Below are positions 33,219-41,887 of a DNA stretch of 43,952 nt, one piece after another (position 1 is the stretch's first letter; every line of letters begins with the position of its first letter). The notes beneath the pieces are model-generated. The model made no database searches. It worked only from the letters and a program-made list of their open reading frames with translations, and was not told where the DNA came from. The stretch comes from Bacteroidales bacterium. Lineage in GTDB: Bacteria; Bacteroidota; Bacteroidia; Bacteroidales; Marinilabiliaceae. The DNA lies in NCBI GenBank assembly GCA_017417385.1, contig JAFPZF010000029.1:1-43952 (forward strand), read 5' to 3'. Made by a program: the position numbers and the translations under genes.

Positions 33219-35846
33219 TTATTTCCTTATCAGCTCGACTTTCGAGTTCAGTCCGCTCTCGACTGGCGCCCATCCTGCGTATGTCGTCTTCTTATAGTTG
33301 ATGTCGACGACGTTGATCTCCTTCATCTTCCTCCACTTGACTCCCTCTCTGTCGAGTTTCGCTATCCTGTTCGCCGGCAGGTTCGTCACCTCTATCCGTA
33401 TCTCGTTCTCCCCCTTCTTTAGCATCCCTGTGATGTCGAGAGAGAATGGGACTGCCCACGCACATCCTGCATATTTCCCGTTTATATACACTCTTGCGCT
33501 CTCCCTGACGTCTCCGAGTTCTATTGTCCACTTGCCTTTCTTCCACATCTTGCCACACAGCTCGTCGATGTTCACCTTCGCCGTGTACACTCCAGTCCCT
33601 ACGAAGTCTCTTGCCGTCTCGTCAAGCCCTTCCCACGTGCGTATCTTGTCGAGCTCATAGTGCTTATTCGTCTCATATCCCTTCTCCTCGCTCTTTAGGT
33701 CAAGAGCCCACTTCTGCTCGCTGATGTCGAAACGCGCCTCGACTGTCTTCACTTCGCTCTTCTTGTTTCCGCCTACGCTGATGCTCTTCTCCTTGGTGTA
33801 CTGCCATAGCTGCGGCATCTTCGATGTATAGCCGTTGTTGTACGTTCTTAGTATCATGCTCTCTCCCGAGCGTAGCGATACAAGCAGTCCCTCGTTGTTT
33901 ATGTCCGCTGCATAGATTTTTCCTGTCATCGGGTCATACCATTCCGCTGTCTTGTCCCCGACGCTCAGCTTGACTCTCTCCATCTTTATGTCGTTCGGCG
34001 TCAGGTTGGCGACGAAATAGTGGTGTCCGGTCTCGTTGCTCCTCCTGATTATCCTGAGTCCCAGTTCCGCCTTCATCTTCTCTGGCTCTGTAGCCGCCTT
34101 CATTTTTCCCTCGTCGACTCCCTCTATTATCTTGGCTCCCTTCGCCTTCAGGCTTTCGAGATGGCTCTTCAACTCCTTTGGCATGTTCTTCCCGCTCGGG
34201 ATTATTAGCGCTTTGTACTTCGTGCCGCCCGCCGTTACGAGCATTCCTCCCTCATACTTCGTGCTCATCAGGAGTCTGTCACTGACGTAGTCGCAGTCAT
34301 ATCCGAGCTTGTCTATCTTGATTATGCTCTGGATGAAGTCTGGCGCCTTCTTCGCCATCGAGTGTATGTCGAACTGCATCAGCAGTCCCTCCGTACCCTC
34401 TTTTAGCCTTTGTCTCCACATGTCCCTGACTGGCAGGTATACGAGGAAGTCGTTGTCCGGTTGCCCCATCTGCAGGAAGCTCTGGCTGCGCTCTATGTAC
34501 TTCATCAGCTCTGGCGCATCTCTCCAGATGCTGTTAGTTGGCGACATGTCGACCGACGCATAGAACTTCCATCCTGGCCATGTGTCTTCCTTCGGCGAAT
34601 ACGCCGTCCCATGGAAGAATACGTGGTTCACTCCGCACGTGAACATCAGGTCGAGGTCCGGCTTCATCTGCGAGAGCGATGTCCTGAAGTGCTCTGTCAG
34701 CCACGTGAACGTCTCGCTCGATACGAGGTTCTTCCCTGTCACGTGTGCTGCCGATGCCGCATATTTCAACATCGAGACGTCACTGTCGTTCTTCCTCGTA
34801 TAGCCTTTGTCGGTCCTGAGCCCCTTGATGCCAAATTCCGACAGTCCGAAGCCTTCTATTTCTGGCACGTCGACTGATGCGTAGACGTCTATCAAGTTTG
34901 CTGGCGATCCATGCGCCTGATTCCTCGTCAAGACTCCATGGCTGTGTGCCCACTCCGTCCACTGCTGCGAGAAATTCTCGAGTAGCATGTCGCTCAGAGT
35001 CTCCCTGTAGTCGCTGAGCACCTGATTTCCGTCGTCTACCATGCCCAGCAGCTCCCTCAGCTTGTCCTCCAGCTTATATCCTCGTCTGCTCTCGAACTCT
35101 TTTAGCAACGTCGGTGTCCAGTTCGCATGATACACCTCATAGCTGTCGTTGAAAAAGTTGTGTGGATATGCGACTCCGCTCTCTGCAAACGCCTTGTCGA
35201 ACTTCTCGAGGTAATGCTTCACTGCTGTCTTGTCGAAGTGGTCGATCACGTAGCCCTCACCGCCTGGCGCTGCTCGCTTGACCTGCTGACGCGTCCTCCC
35301 TTCATACAGGCGGATCACCTGCTCCCTTCCGTTGCCTATGTCATACCTCTTCTCCAGCTTCTGGACCGAGAACTTCTCGTCCCTCGGATTCAGCGGCTTT
35401 GTCGATGGCGCCCCTTTCTTCACTGTGTCGACGACGAACACTACTCTGCATGCTGCCTCTTCTATTGGCGTCTCTGGTCCTCCGAATGGCCACCCTGTGC
35501 CATTGTTCATGTCTATCAGGATCCCGTTATTCTTGCCTGCCTCCTCCGTCACTTTTAGCATCTCCATCCATTTCGGTGTCAGATACTTGATGTCGTTCGC
35601 CTCGTTCCCTTCGACTCCATATATCGGCGTGATCTCGACCGAGCCTATCCCAGCCTTCGAGTACTGCTCTAGGTTATATTTTAGGTCGCTCTCCGTCACT
35701 GCCGACCCGAGCCACCACCACCTTGTGCCAGCCTTGGCCTCTGGCTTCACCTCTGGCCACGTCTGAGCCTTCACGCCAGTAGACGTTGTCATCCCGATCC
35801 CTGCCGTCAGGATTGTTGTCAGTATGAGTGTTTTTGTCGTTTCCAT
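33219..35846 (-). CDS. secreted alpha-L-rhamnosidase-like enzyme, GH106
   Basis: Product of 875 residues with a signal peptide ending near TGVKAQ. The N-terminal barrel shows TRWWWLGSAVTESDLKYNL, GIGSVEITPIYG, GILIDMNNGTGWPFGGP and NFFNDSYEV. Later blocks are HGSPANLIDVYASVDVPE, SSETFTWL and NHVFFHGTAYSP. A C-terminal beta-sandwich contains ARVYINGKYAGCAWAVPFSLDI and GENEIRIEVTNL. This is the GH106 pattern known from Bacteroides enzymes acting on rhamnogalacturonan-II and other rhamnosides. The ATG at 35846 opens the signal peptide; 19 upstream in-frame residues were rejected. It lies 26 bases after exoA and appears to be the last gene of that operon. Confidence 0.9.
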   Translation of the reverse strand: METTKTLILTTILTAGIGMTTSTGVKAQTWPEVKPEAKAGTRWWWLGSAVTESDLKYNLEQYSKAGIGSVEITPIYGVEGNEANDIKYLTPKWMEMLKVTEEAGKNNGILIDMNNGTGWPFGGPETPIEEAACRVVFVVDTVKKGAPSTKPLNPRDEKFSVQKLEKRYDIGNGREQVIRLYEGRTRQQVKRAAPGGEGYVIDHFDKTAVKHYLEKFDKAFAESGVAYPHNFFNDSYEVYHANWTPTLLKEFESRRGYKLEDKLRELLGMVDDGNQVLSDYRETLSDMLLENFSQQWTEWAHSHGVLTRNQAHGSPANLIDVYASVDVPEIEGFGLSEFGIKGLRTDKGYTRKNDSDVSMLKYAASAAHVTGKNLVSSETFTWLTEHFRTSLSQMKPDLDLMFTCGVNHVFFHGTAYSPKEDTWPGWKFYASVDMSPTNSIWRDAPELMKYIERSQSFLQMGQPDNDFLVYLPVRDMWRQRLKEGTEGLLMQFDIHSMAKKAPDFIQSIIKIDKLGYDCDYVSDRLLMSTKYEGGMLVTAGGTKYKALIIPSGKNMPKELKSHLESLKAKGAKIIEGVDEGKMKAATEPEKMKAELGLRIIRRSNETGHHYFVANLTPNDIKMERVKLSVGDKTAEWYDPMTGKIYAADINNEGLLVSLRSGESMILRTYNNGYTSKMPQLWQYTKEKSISVGGNKKSEVKTVEARFDISEQKWALDLKSEEKGYETNKHYELDKIRTWEGLDETARDFVGTGVYTAKVNIDELCGKMWKKGKWTIELGDVRESARVYINGKYAGCAWAVPFSLDITGMLKKGENEIRIEVTNLPANRIAKLDREGVKWRKMKEINVVDINYKKTTYAGWAPVESGLNSKVELIRK

Positions 35847-35872
35847 CTGTTCTTGTTTTTCTTTCCCCTGTC

Positions 35873-36625
35873 CTATATGTTGATTTCGAGCCCTACCGGA
35901 CAATGATCCGACCCGAGTACGTCGTCATATATTTCTGCTTTCTCTATCCGCTCCGCTAGTCTTTCTGACGTCAGGAAGAAGTCGATTCTCCACCCGATTC
36001 CCTTCTCCCTAGCCTTGAATCTGTACGACCACCACGAGTATTTGACTTCCTCCTGATGCAACTTCCTGAACGTGTCAACGAATCCCGCCTCCTTCAACTC
36101 CTTGAACTTGGTGCGCTCCTCTATTGTGAAGCCTGGATTCCTCGTGTTTGTCTTCGGGTTCTTCAGGTCTATCTCCTCTGGTGCTACGTTCATATCTCCA
36201 CAGACTATGACTGGCTTACGCTCGTCCAGTTTCTTTAGGTACTCTCTGAAGTCCTCCTCCCATCTCATCCTGTAGTCGAGTCTCTTCAGCTCGTCCTGCG
36301 AGTTTGGCGTATATACGCAGACCAGATAGAAGTCCTCCATCTCGAGCGTCACTATCCTCCCCTCATGGTCATGCTCCTCGATGCCCATCCCTCTCGAGAC
36401 GTTCAGCGGCTTCTTCCGCGTGTATATCGCCGTGCCGGAATACCCTTTCTTCTCTGCTGAGTTCCAATACGATTCGTATCCCTCAAATCTTAGGTCGAGC
36501 TGCCCCTCCTGCATCTTCGTCTCCTGGAGGCAGAAGAAGTCTGCGTCCATCTTCTTGAAGATGTCTTGAAATCCTTTTTCGTTGCAGGCGCGTAGCCCGT
36601 TCACGTTCCATGATACGAATTTCAT
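35873..36625 (-). CDS. xth: exodeoxyribonuclease III
   Basis: Product of 250 residues, normal length. The AP-endonuclease family marks are all present: MKFVSWNVNGLRA, CLQETKMQEGQ (metal-binding Glu), YSGTAIYTRKKP, VCGDMNVAPEEID, YSWWSYRFKARE and GSDHCPVGLEI with the catalytic Asp-His. It repairs abasic sites and trims 3' ends in the cytoplasm. Its ATG overlaps the stop of the GGGP-synthase gene by 4 bases (36622-36625). Confidence 0.96.
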   Translation of the reverse strand: MKFVSWNVNGLRACNEKGFQDIFKKMDADFFCLQETKMQEGQLDLRFEGYESYWNSAEKKGYSGTAIYTRKKPLNVSRGMGIEEHDHEGRIVTLEMEDFYLVCVYTPNSQDELKRLDYRMRWEEDFREYLKKLDERKPVIVCGDMNVAPEEIDLKNPKTNTRNPGFTIEERTKFKELKEAGFVDTFRKLHQEEVKYSWWSYRFKAREKGIGWRIDFFLTSERLAERIEKAEIYDDVLGSDHCPVGLEINI

Positions 36626-37353
36626 CTCCCTGTTTTGTTATATCTCAATATTTCTGCCGCAGCTTCGCTGTTCTGCTCCGCTACTGTCCCTATCACTGCT
36701 ATGTCCGCTCCGGCTTCCATCACTCGACTGACTTCCTCGACTGTCCTCAGCCCTCCCCCTACGATCAGTAGCATGTCGCCAATGCTCTCCCTGACTGCCT
36801 TTATCATCTCACTACTGACGGCCTGCTTCGCTCCGCTCCCAGCCTCGAGGTATATTGCTTTCATTCCTAACAGCCTCCCCGCCAATGCCGTAGCTGCTGC
36901 TATGTCGACCTTGTCAGCCGGTATTGGCGTCGTCCCGCTTATGTATTCGACCGATGTCCGCTTCCCTCCGTCTATCAGCATGTAGCCCGTCGAGATGACC
37001 TCTATGTCCATCTTCGCTATCCTGTGCGCCGCCCTGACGTGCTGACTTATGAGGTACTCTGCGTTCCTCCCCGATATCAGGCTTAGCAGCAGCAGTCCGT
37101 CTGCCTCCTCGGTCAACTGCTGATTGTCGCCCGGAAAGAGGACCACAGGCGTCGTGCTCTGTCTCTTGATGTCTCTGACGACTTCCCGAGTGTCTCCCAG
37201 GACTATGCTACCCCCGACGAGAAACACTGTCGGCAGCAGTCCGCTACCAACCAGCCGGCTGACCAGCCCCGAGTCGTATTTGTCGGGGTCTATCAGCATC
37301 GCGACGCCTCTCTTCTCTTTCATCGTCGCCAGCACTCTCTCTGTCTCTCTCAT
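36622..37353 (-). CDS. geranylgeranylglyceryl phosphate synthase homologue (PcrB/GGGPS)
   Basis: Product of 243 residues in a TIM barrel. Marks are VAMLIDPDKY, TVFLVGGSIVLGD, VVLFPGDNQQL, STGYMLIDGGKRTSVEYISGT, IYLEAGSGA and IVGGGLRTVEEV, covering the glycerol-1-phosphate phosphate site and the prenyl channel. Group II GGGPS enzymes of Bacteroidota make GGGP, the first archaeal-type ether-lipid intermediate. The ATG at 37353 was preferred; a TTG at 37368 would overlap the preceding gene's stop. The second-step enzyme candidate is the UbiA gene at 21046. Confidence 0.92.
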   Translation of the reverse strand: MRETERVLATMKEKRGVAMLIDPDKYDSGLVSRLVGSGLLPTVFLVGGSIVLGDTREVVRDIKRQSTTPVVLFPGDNQQLTEEADGLLLLSLISGRNAEYLISQHVRAAHRIAKMDIEVISTGYMLIDGGKRTSVEYISGTTPIPADKVDIAAATALAGRLLGMKAIYLEAGSGAKQAVSSEMIKAVRESIGDMLLIVGGGLRTVEEVSRVMEAGADIAVIGTVAEQNSEAAAEILRYNKTGR

Positions 37354-37361
37354 CTGCCTCC

Positions 37362-37985
37362 TCAGCAATAGACTAATATTAGGTCGTCTGTTATCCTATA
37401 ACGCAGCTTCACTTCAGCCCGGAATCCCCCTTTGTCTATTGTCCCGGTGAACGTCCCAGACTCTTTCGTCGGGTCGAAGTTGCTTACTTTGAGGTGTTTG
37501 TCGAACTCTATCTCCTGTATGTCGTGTAGCTTGTACAACGTCTCCTTGGCACTCCATATTACGAGTGCTGTCGCTACCTTGTCCCCCCTGTCGAGGTATC
37601 CCATCTCGCTCTCCGATACGAATTTGGATATGATCCTCAAGACTCTGTCGGACTTGTATTCCATGTCCAGCGCCACCGGATGGTCTGCCACCCGGACTCC
37701 GACGTATCCTATTGTGTGCGTTATGCTTATATGCTTGCTGCTCCCTTTCAGGTACGGCTTCCCGCTATCTTTATATGCTATCTCTACTTCCTTGCCCATC
37801 ATCTCCTCCAGCATCAGCCTCACACATAGCCACTCCCTCCGACGCTTGTCGTTCTTGAATGCCATGTATGTCGCCCGCTCGCTTTCTTTCAGTTCATATC
37901 TGGTCTCGAGGTCTGCTATCCCTTCCTCGATTCTCCAGACTCCCATGCTCGTCCCACCTTCGCTCTTATGATATATGACTCCCAT
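37362..37985 (-). CDS. 4'-phosphopantetheinyl transferase superfamily protein
   Basis: Product of 207 residues. The Sfp/AcpS-type marks are ISITHTIGYVGV, VALDMEYKSDRVL with its metal-binding Asp and Glu, and VIWSAKETLYKL with the catalytic Lys-Glu pair. It should transfer phosphopantetheine from CoA to a carrier protein; which carrier is not shown. It starts 3 bases after gldD. In many Bacteroidota a PPTase gene follows gldE-gldD, and this order is kept here. An alternative ATG 13 codons downstream (MGVWRIEE) is possible. Confidence 0.9.
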   Translation of the reverse strand: MGVIYHKSEGGTSMGVWRIEEGIADLETRYELKESERATYMAFKNDKRRREWLCVRLMLEEMMGKEVEIAYKDSGKPYLKGSSKHISITHTIGYVGVRVADHPVALDMEYKSDRVLRIISKFVSESEMGYLDRGDKVATALVIWSAKETLYKLHDIQEIEFDKHLKVSNFDPTKESGTFTGTIDKGGFRAEVKLRYRITDDLILVYC

Positions 37986-37988
37986 GTC

Positions 37989-38582
37989 TTACTTCCCCTC
38001 CTTCCACTCGAATGTCTCTATTATGTGGTCGATGTCCTCCTCGAGATAACTGACGACTGGCGCAAGGCTGTCTTTGTTCGGGTGACAGTTGAAGTATAGC
38101 GAACCTCTGAAAAATCTCCCGAGGCTGTCTGTTATCGCCATCTGTAGCGGCGTAGCTGCATTGCCCTTTATCTCGTATTTAGTCGCATATACCTTCTTCG
38201 TCTCGTCGTCATAGTAGCTCTCACCGATTGCATCTGCCATTATCGTGTGCTTGTACGCGAGTCTATGGCTGTCCTCGTATGCGTCCTCCTCGAGCTCTTT
38301 GCTCCCGAGCTGCTTATACGTGACGTGTATCTCGCACTTTAGCCTCGGATATACTATGTTGACCCATCCCTCTTCGGCATTCCAGCTCTTGTCCTTCCTG
38401 ACCTCGGCGTCGTCCGCCACCTCAAAACTGTACGGCAGTCCCTCCTTCTCTATGCTCCTATACTTGTGCTCAGGCAATGTGATACGGAAATAGCCGTATG
38501 GCTTCGGCTGTACCACCTCGCCACACGACACCATCAGCGATGCTACCATTATCGCCGACACTATCTGTCTCTTGAACGCCAT
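37989..38582 (-). CDS. gldD: gliding motility-associated lipoprotein GldD
   Basis: Product of 197 residues. A lipoprotein signal ends VASLMVSC. GldD marks are QPKPYGYFRITLPEHKY directly after it, GWVNIVYPRLKCEIHVTYK, EDSHRLAYKHTIMADAI and FFRGSLYFNCHPNKDSLAPV. GldD is needed for gliding in flavobacteria and is kept in non-gliding Bacteroidales, where its function is unknown. It starts one base after gldE ends. Confidence 0.95.
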   Translation of the reverse strand: MAFKRQIVSAIMVASLMVSCGEVVQPKPYGYFRITLPEHKYRSIEKEGLPYSFEVADDAEVRKDKSWNAEEGWVNIVYPRLKCEIHVTYKQLGSKELEEDAYEDSHRLAYKHTIMADAIGESYYDDETKKVYATKYEIKGNAATPLQMAITDSLGRFFRGSLYFNCHPNKDSLAPVVSYLEEDIDHIIETFEWKEGK

Positions 38583-38583
38583 C

Positions 38584-39918
38584 TTATGCCTTCTGCGTCA
38601 TTTTCACTTTGTTTATCTTCCGATTGTCCGCCGACAGTATCTCGAACTTATATCCCGCTATCTCTACTATGTCTTTCTTTTTCGGGATGACTCCCGTCTT
38701 CTCTAGCAACAACCCTGCCAAAGTTTCTGCGTCACCCCTCACCTTCTCGAACGTCTCGCTCTCTATGTCTGTCGCCTTGAAGAAGTCGTTGAGCGACACT
38801 TTCGCCTCGAAGACCCACGAGCCGTCTGCCTGCCTGTACCATTCTCTCTCCTCCTCGTCCTGCTCGTCAGTGATGTCGCCGACTATCTCCTCCATTATGT
38901 CCTCCAGTGTTATGACGCCCTGCATGCAACCATACTCGTCCATGATGATCGCCATGTGTGTCTTCGTCGACTGAAACTCGGTCAGCAGGTCGTTGACTTT
39001 CTTCGTCTCCGGGACGAAGAATCCATGCCTTATCCTCGGATGCCAGTCATAGCTGTCCCCGTTACCGAGGTCCCTCATGATGTCCTTGACGTATATTATG
39101 CCCTTGACGTCGTCCTGCGTCTCCCCTGTCACCGGCAGTCTCGAGTAGCCGGACTCTACTATCGTCGACAGCACCTTGCTGAAGCTGTCCCCGTAGTTTA
39201 TCGTGACGACGTCTATTCTCGGCGTCATCAGGTCGCTCACGTCGAGATCCATGAACTTCACTATTCCCTCTAGCATGTCCCTCTCGTCCTTCATGCTCCC
39301 GCTTGTCAGCTCTAGCGCCTGCTCCAGGTCGTCCTGAGACACCTGCCCCTCGCTGATCTTCGAGAGTCTGGAGTTTACTAGATTCGTCGACTTCATCAGA
39401 AGCGAACTGGCTGGCTTGAATACTTTTACCGCCACCTTCAGCGGCGACGCCATTATGCTCGCAAACGCTATGTGATGCGAGTTCGCATATATCTTCGGGG
39501 CTATCTCGCCCAGCAGCAATATCAGTCCCGTGATTACTATCGTCTCAAATATGAACTTCATCAAGTTCTGCGTCCCAAAGTCAAATGTCATCGTCGTGAA
39601 ATACGCTGACAACATGACTATCGAGACGTTTACTAGATTGTTGGCTATCAGTATCGTCGCCAGCAACCTCTGCTCGTCTCCCTTCAACCTTAGTATCAGC
39701 CTCCCTTTCTTGCCCTTCTTCGTCTCCTCTTCCCCGTCCTTCTTCAGCTTGTCTATCTCCTGTGGCGACAACGCAAAATATGCCGCCTCACTCCCTGATA
39801 TCAGACCACTCATCACCAGTAGGCATGCCAATACTATGCCTACCACTATCGTTTCAAAGCAGACCGGACGTAGCGATATCTCGCTAAGCCCGGTCCAAAT
39901 ACTATCGTAAGTATCCAA
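38584..39918 (-). CDS. gldE: CNNM/CBS-domain transporter-like protein GldE
   Basis: Product of 444 residues: an N-terminal CNNM membrane domain (LVMSGLISGSEAAYFAL and LILLLGEIAPKIYA), a CBS pair (MTPRIDVVTINY to DVKGIIYVKDI and GCMQGVITLEDIMEEIVGDI) and a CorC_HlyC domain at the end. This is the build of GldE, related to Mg/Co exporters. It likely sits in the inner membrane and acts with GldD. It starts 34 bases after ssb. Confidence 0.94.
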   Translation of the reverse strand: MDTYDSIWTGLSEISLRPVCFETIVVGIVLACLLVMSGLISGSEAAYFALSPQEIDKLKKDGEEETKKGKKGRLILRLKGDEQRLLATILIANNLVNVSIVMLSAYFTTMTFDFGTQNLMKFIFETIVITGLILLLGEIAPKIYANSHHIAFASIMASPLKVAVKVFKPASSLLMKSTNLVNSRLSKISEGQVSQDDLEQALELTSGSMKDERDMLEGIVKFMDLDVSDLMTPRIDVVTINYGDSFSKVLSTIVESGYSRLPVTGETQDDVKGIIYVKDIMRDLGNGDSYDWHPRIRHGFFVPETKKVNDLLTEFQSTKTHMAIIMDEYGCMQGVITLEDIMEEIVGDITDEQDEEEREWYRQADGSWVFEAKVSLNDFFKATDIESETFEKVRGDAETLAGLLLEKTGVIPKKKDIVEIAGYKFEILSADNRKINKVKMTQKA

Positions 39919-39952
39919 TCAACTCTTCTTTCTAATTCCTACTCCGCATCTC

Positions 39953-40408
39953 TTAGAATGGTGTGTTGAAAGAAGATGCCAATGCGTCCTTCTCCTCGTC
40001 GTCGTCCGGCTCACCGAGCGATCCGTCATACTCCATGTCCGACTGACCTCCGTATCCACCATCCTGACGGACGTCACGCCTGCTTAGTATCTCGAGCACG
40101 TCCACTGCTATCTCCGTCACGAATCGAGTCTGATTCTCCCTGTCTACGTACGTCCTGCTGCGTATCTTGCCCTCGATGTATAGACGAGTGCTCTTGTGAA
40201 CGTACTTCTCGACAACCTGTACCAGTCCTCCTCGTACGACTATGTTGTGCCATTCCGTGCGCTCTGGAACCTGATGGTCGTTGCCCACCTTGTGTGCACG
40301 CTCCGTCGTGGCCAGTGTGAAGTTCGCCACGCCCTTGTTAGCCTCGAAGTACCTGATGTCCGGCTCCTTGCCAACGTTCCCTATCAAAATCACTTTGTTA
40401 ACTGACAT
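39953..40408 (-). CDS. ssb: single-stranded DNA-binding protein
   Basis: Product of 151 residues. The OB fold shows SVNKVILIGNVGKEPDIRY, ERTEWHNIVVRG, YVHKSTRLYIEGKIRSRTY and TEIAVDVLEILS. The C-terminal tail is short and has an acidic patch (EPDDDEEKD), but the last residues are ASSFNTPF instead of the usual Asp-rich tip before PF. That tip normally docks repair and replication proteins. The ssb-gldE-gldD order is conserved in the phylum. Confidence 0.95.
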   Translation of the reverse strand: MSVNKVILIGNVGKEPDIRYFEANKGVANFTLATTERAHKVGNDHQVPERTEWHNIVVRGGLVQVVEKYVHKSTRLYIEGKIRSRTYVDRENQTRFVTEIAVDVLEILSRRDVRQDGGYGGQSDMEYDGSLGEPDDDEEKDALASSFNTPF

Positions 40409-40439
40409 ATCGTCTCTCTTTACTGTTTTTTGATTGCTC

Positions 40440-40471
40440 CAAAATTATGTAAAAAAGAAGCATCTACCAAA
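40440..40471 (-). promoter_or_regulatory. ssb-gldE-gldD operon promoter
   Basis: Read on the minus strand, TTTG (40468-40471) is followed after 20 bases by TAATTTTG (40440-40447). Both boxes match the Bacteroidota sigma-ABfr consensus, 31 bases before the ssb ATG. This is the clearest promoter in the window. Confidence 0.75.
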
Positions 40472-40497
40472 TTTTTTTGCTTCTCTCTCGCGTTGTC

Positions 40498-41880
40498 CTA
40501 TACTAAGCTCTTTATCTCCTCCTTGACGCGTGCCGCCAGCTTCTCCGCCTCGCCCTCGCTGTGCGCCTCGGCATATATTCTGATGATCGGCTCCGTGTTA
40601 GATTTCCTGAGGTGTACCCAGCTGTCCGCAAAGTCTATCTTGACTCCGTCGATGTCCGTGATGCGCTCGCCCTTGTAGCTCTCCTTGATCCTGCTCAGCA
40701 GCGCGTCGACATTCGTGTCTGGCGTCAGGTCTATCCTGTTCTTCGAGATGACATACTGCGGATAGCCCGCCTTCAGCTCTGTCGGCTTCTTACCGCTCTT
40801 CGCCATCAACGTTAGGAATAGTGCTATCCCGACGATCGCATCGCGACCATAGTGTAGTGCCGGATATATGACGCCTCCGTTGCCCTCGCCTCCGATGACG
40901 GCACCCGTCCGCCTCATCTCCGTGACGACGTTGACCTCTCCGACAGCCGCCGCCGTGTAGCTGCAGCCATGCTTCTCGGTGACGTCCCTCAATGCCCTCG
41001 ACGATGATAGGTTGCTGACTGTCGAACCCTTCGTGTGGCTCAAGACGTAGTCCGCGACGCTTACTATGGTGTACTCCTCGCCCATCAGCTCTCCGTCCTC
41101 ACAGACTATCGCCAGCCTGTCGACGTCAGGGTCTACGACGAACGCTACGTCTGTCTTGCTCTCCTTGACTGCCTTGCAGATGTCTCCGAGGTTCTGTGGT
41201 ATCGGCTCCGGATTGTGAGCAAACCGCCCGTTGGCCTCGGTGTTCAGCCCGAACTTCATCTCGACGCCCATCTTCTCGAATAGCCGCGGGAGGATTATCC
41301 CTCCGACGGAGTTGACGGTGTCTATACCGACTGTCAGCTTCGCCTTCCTGACGGCTTCTACGTCCACCAGCTCCAGCTTGAGAGCCTTCTCTATATGTAT
41401 GTCTGTGTAGTCTCTCTCTACTACTGTCCCGAGCTCCTCGACTGTCGCAGCCTCAAATGCCTCCTCCGCTGCTATCCTGAGTACTTCCTTGCCGACCTTG
41501 TCCGTCAGGAACTCTCCCTTCGAGTCGAGCATCTTCAGCGCATTCCACTGCATCGGGTTGTGGCTCGCCGTGATGATGATGCCGCCGTCCGCCTTCTCCT
41601 CTGTGACGGCTATCTCTGTCGTCGGCGTCGTCGCTAGCCCTATGTCTGTGACGTCTATGCCCATCCCGACCAGAGTCCCGCATACTATGTCACGAACCAT
41701 CTGTCCAGATACCCTGGCGTCTCGTCCGACGACGACTCTCGTCCTTCTTCCCTCTGCTTTCTGCTTGATTATCGTGGCGTACGCCGAGACAAATCTTACT
41801 AGGTCTATCGGCGTCAGATTGTCCCCTGCCTTCCCGCCTATCGTTCCTCTTATCCCCGAGATCGATTTTATCAGTGACAT
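40498..41880 (-). CDS. glmM: phosphoglucosamine mutase GlmM-like
   Basis: Product of 460 residues. Phosphohexomutase marks are IKSISGIRGTIGG, VVVGRDARVSG, the phosphoserine loop IITASHNPMQWNALK, the metal site VDPDVDRLAIV and the sugar loop GEGNGGVIYP. The C-terminal block WVHLRKSNTEPIIRIYAE completes it. It converts glucosamine 6-phosphate to the 1-phosphate for UDP-GlcNAc. A phosphomannomutase/phosphoglucomutase role cannot be fully excluded. It lies 90 bases upstream of ssb, which has its own promoter. Confidence 0.92.
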   Translation of the reverse strand: MSLIKSISGIRGTIGGKAGDNLTPIDLVRFVSAYATIIKQKAEGRRTRVVVGRDARVSGQMVRDIVCGTLVGMGIDVTDIGLATTPTTEIAVTEEKADGGIIITASHNPMQWNALKMLDSKGEFLTDKVGKEVLRIAAEEAFEAATVEELGTVVERDYTDIHIEKALKLELVDVEAVRKAKLTVGIDTVNSVGGIILPRLFEKMGVEMKFGLNTEANGRFAHNPEPIPQNLGDICKAVKESKTDVAFVVDPDVDRLAIVCEDGELMGEEYTIVSVADYVLSHTKGSTVSNLSSSRALRDVTEKHGCSYTAAAVGEVNVVTEMRRTGAVIGGEGNGGVIYPALHYGRDAIVGIALFLTLMAKSGKKPTELKAGYPQYVISKNRIDLTPDTNVDALLSRIKESYKGERITDIDGVKIDFADSWVHLRKSNTEPIIRIYAEAHSEGEAEKLAARVKEEIKSLV

Positions 41881-41887
41881 CGCTTTC

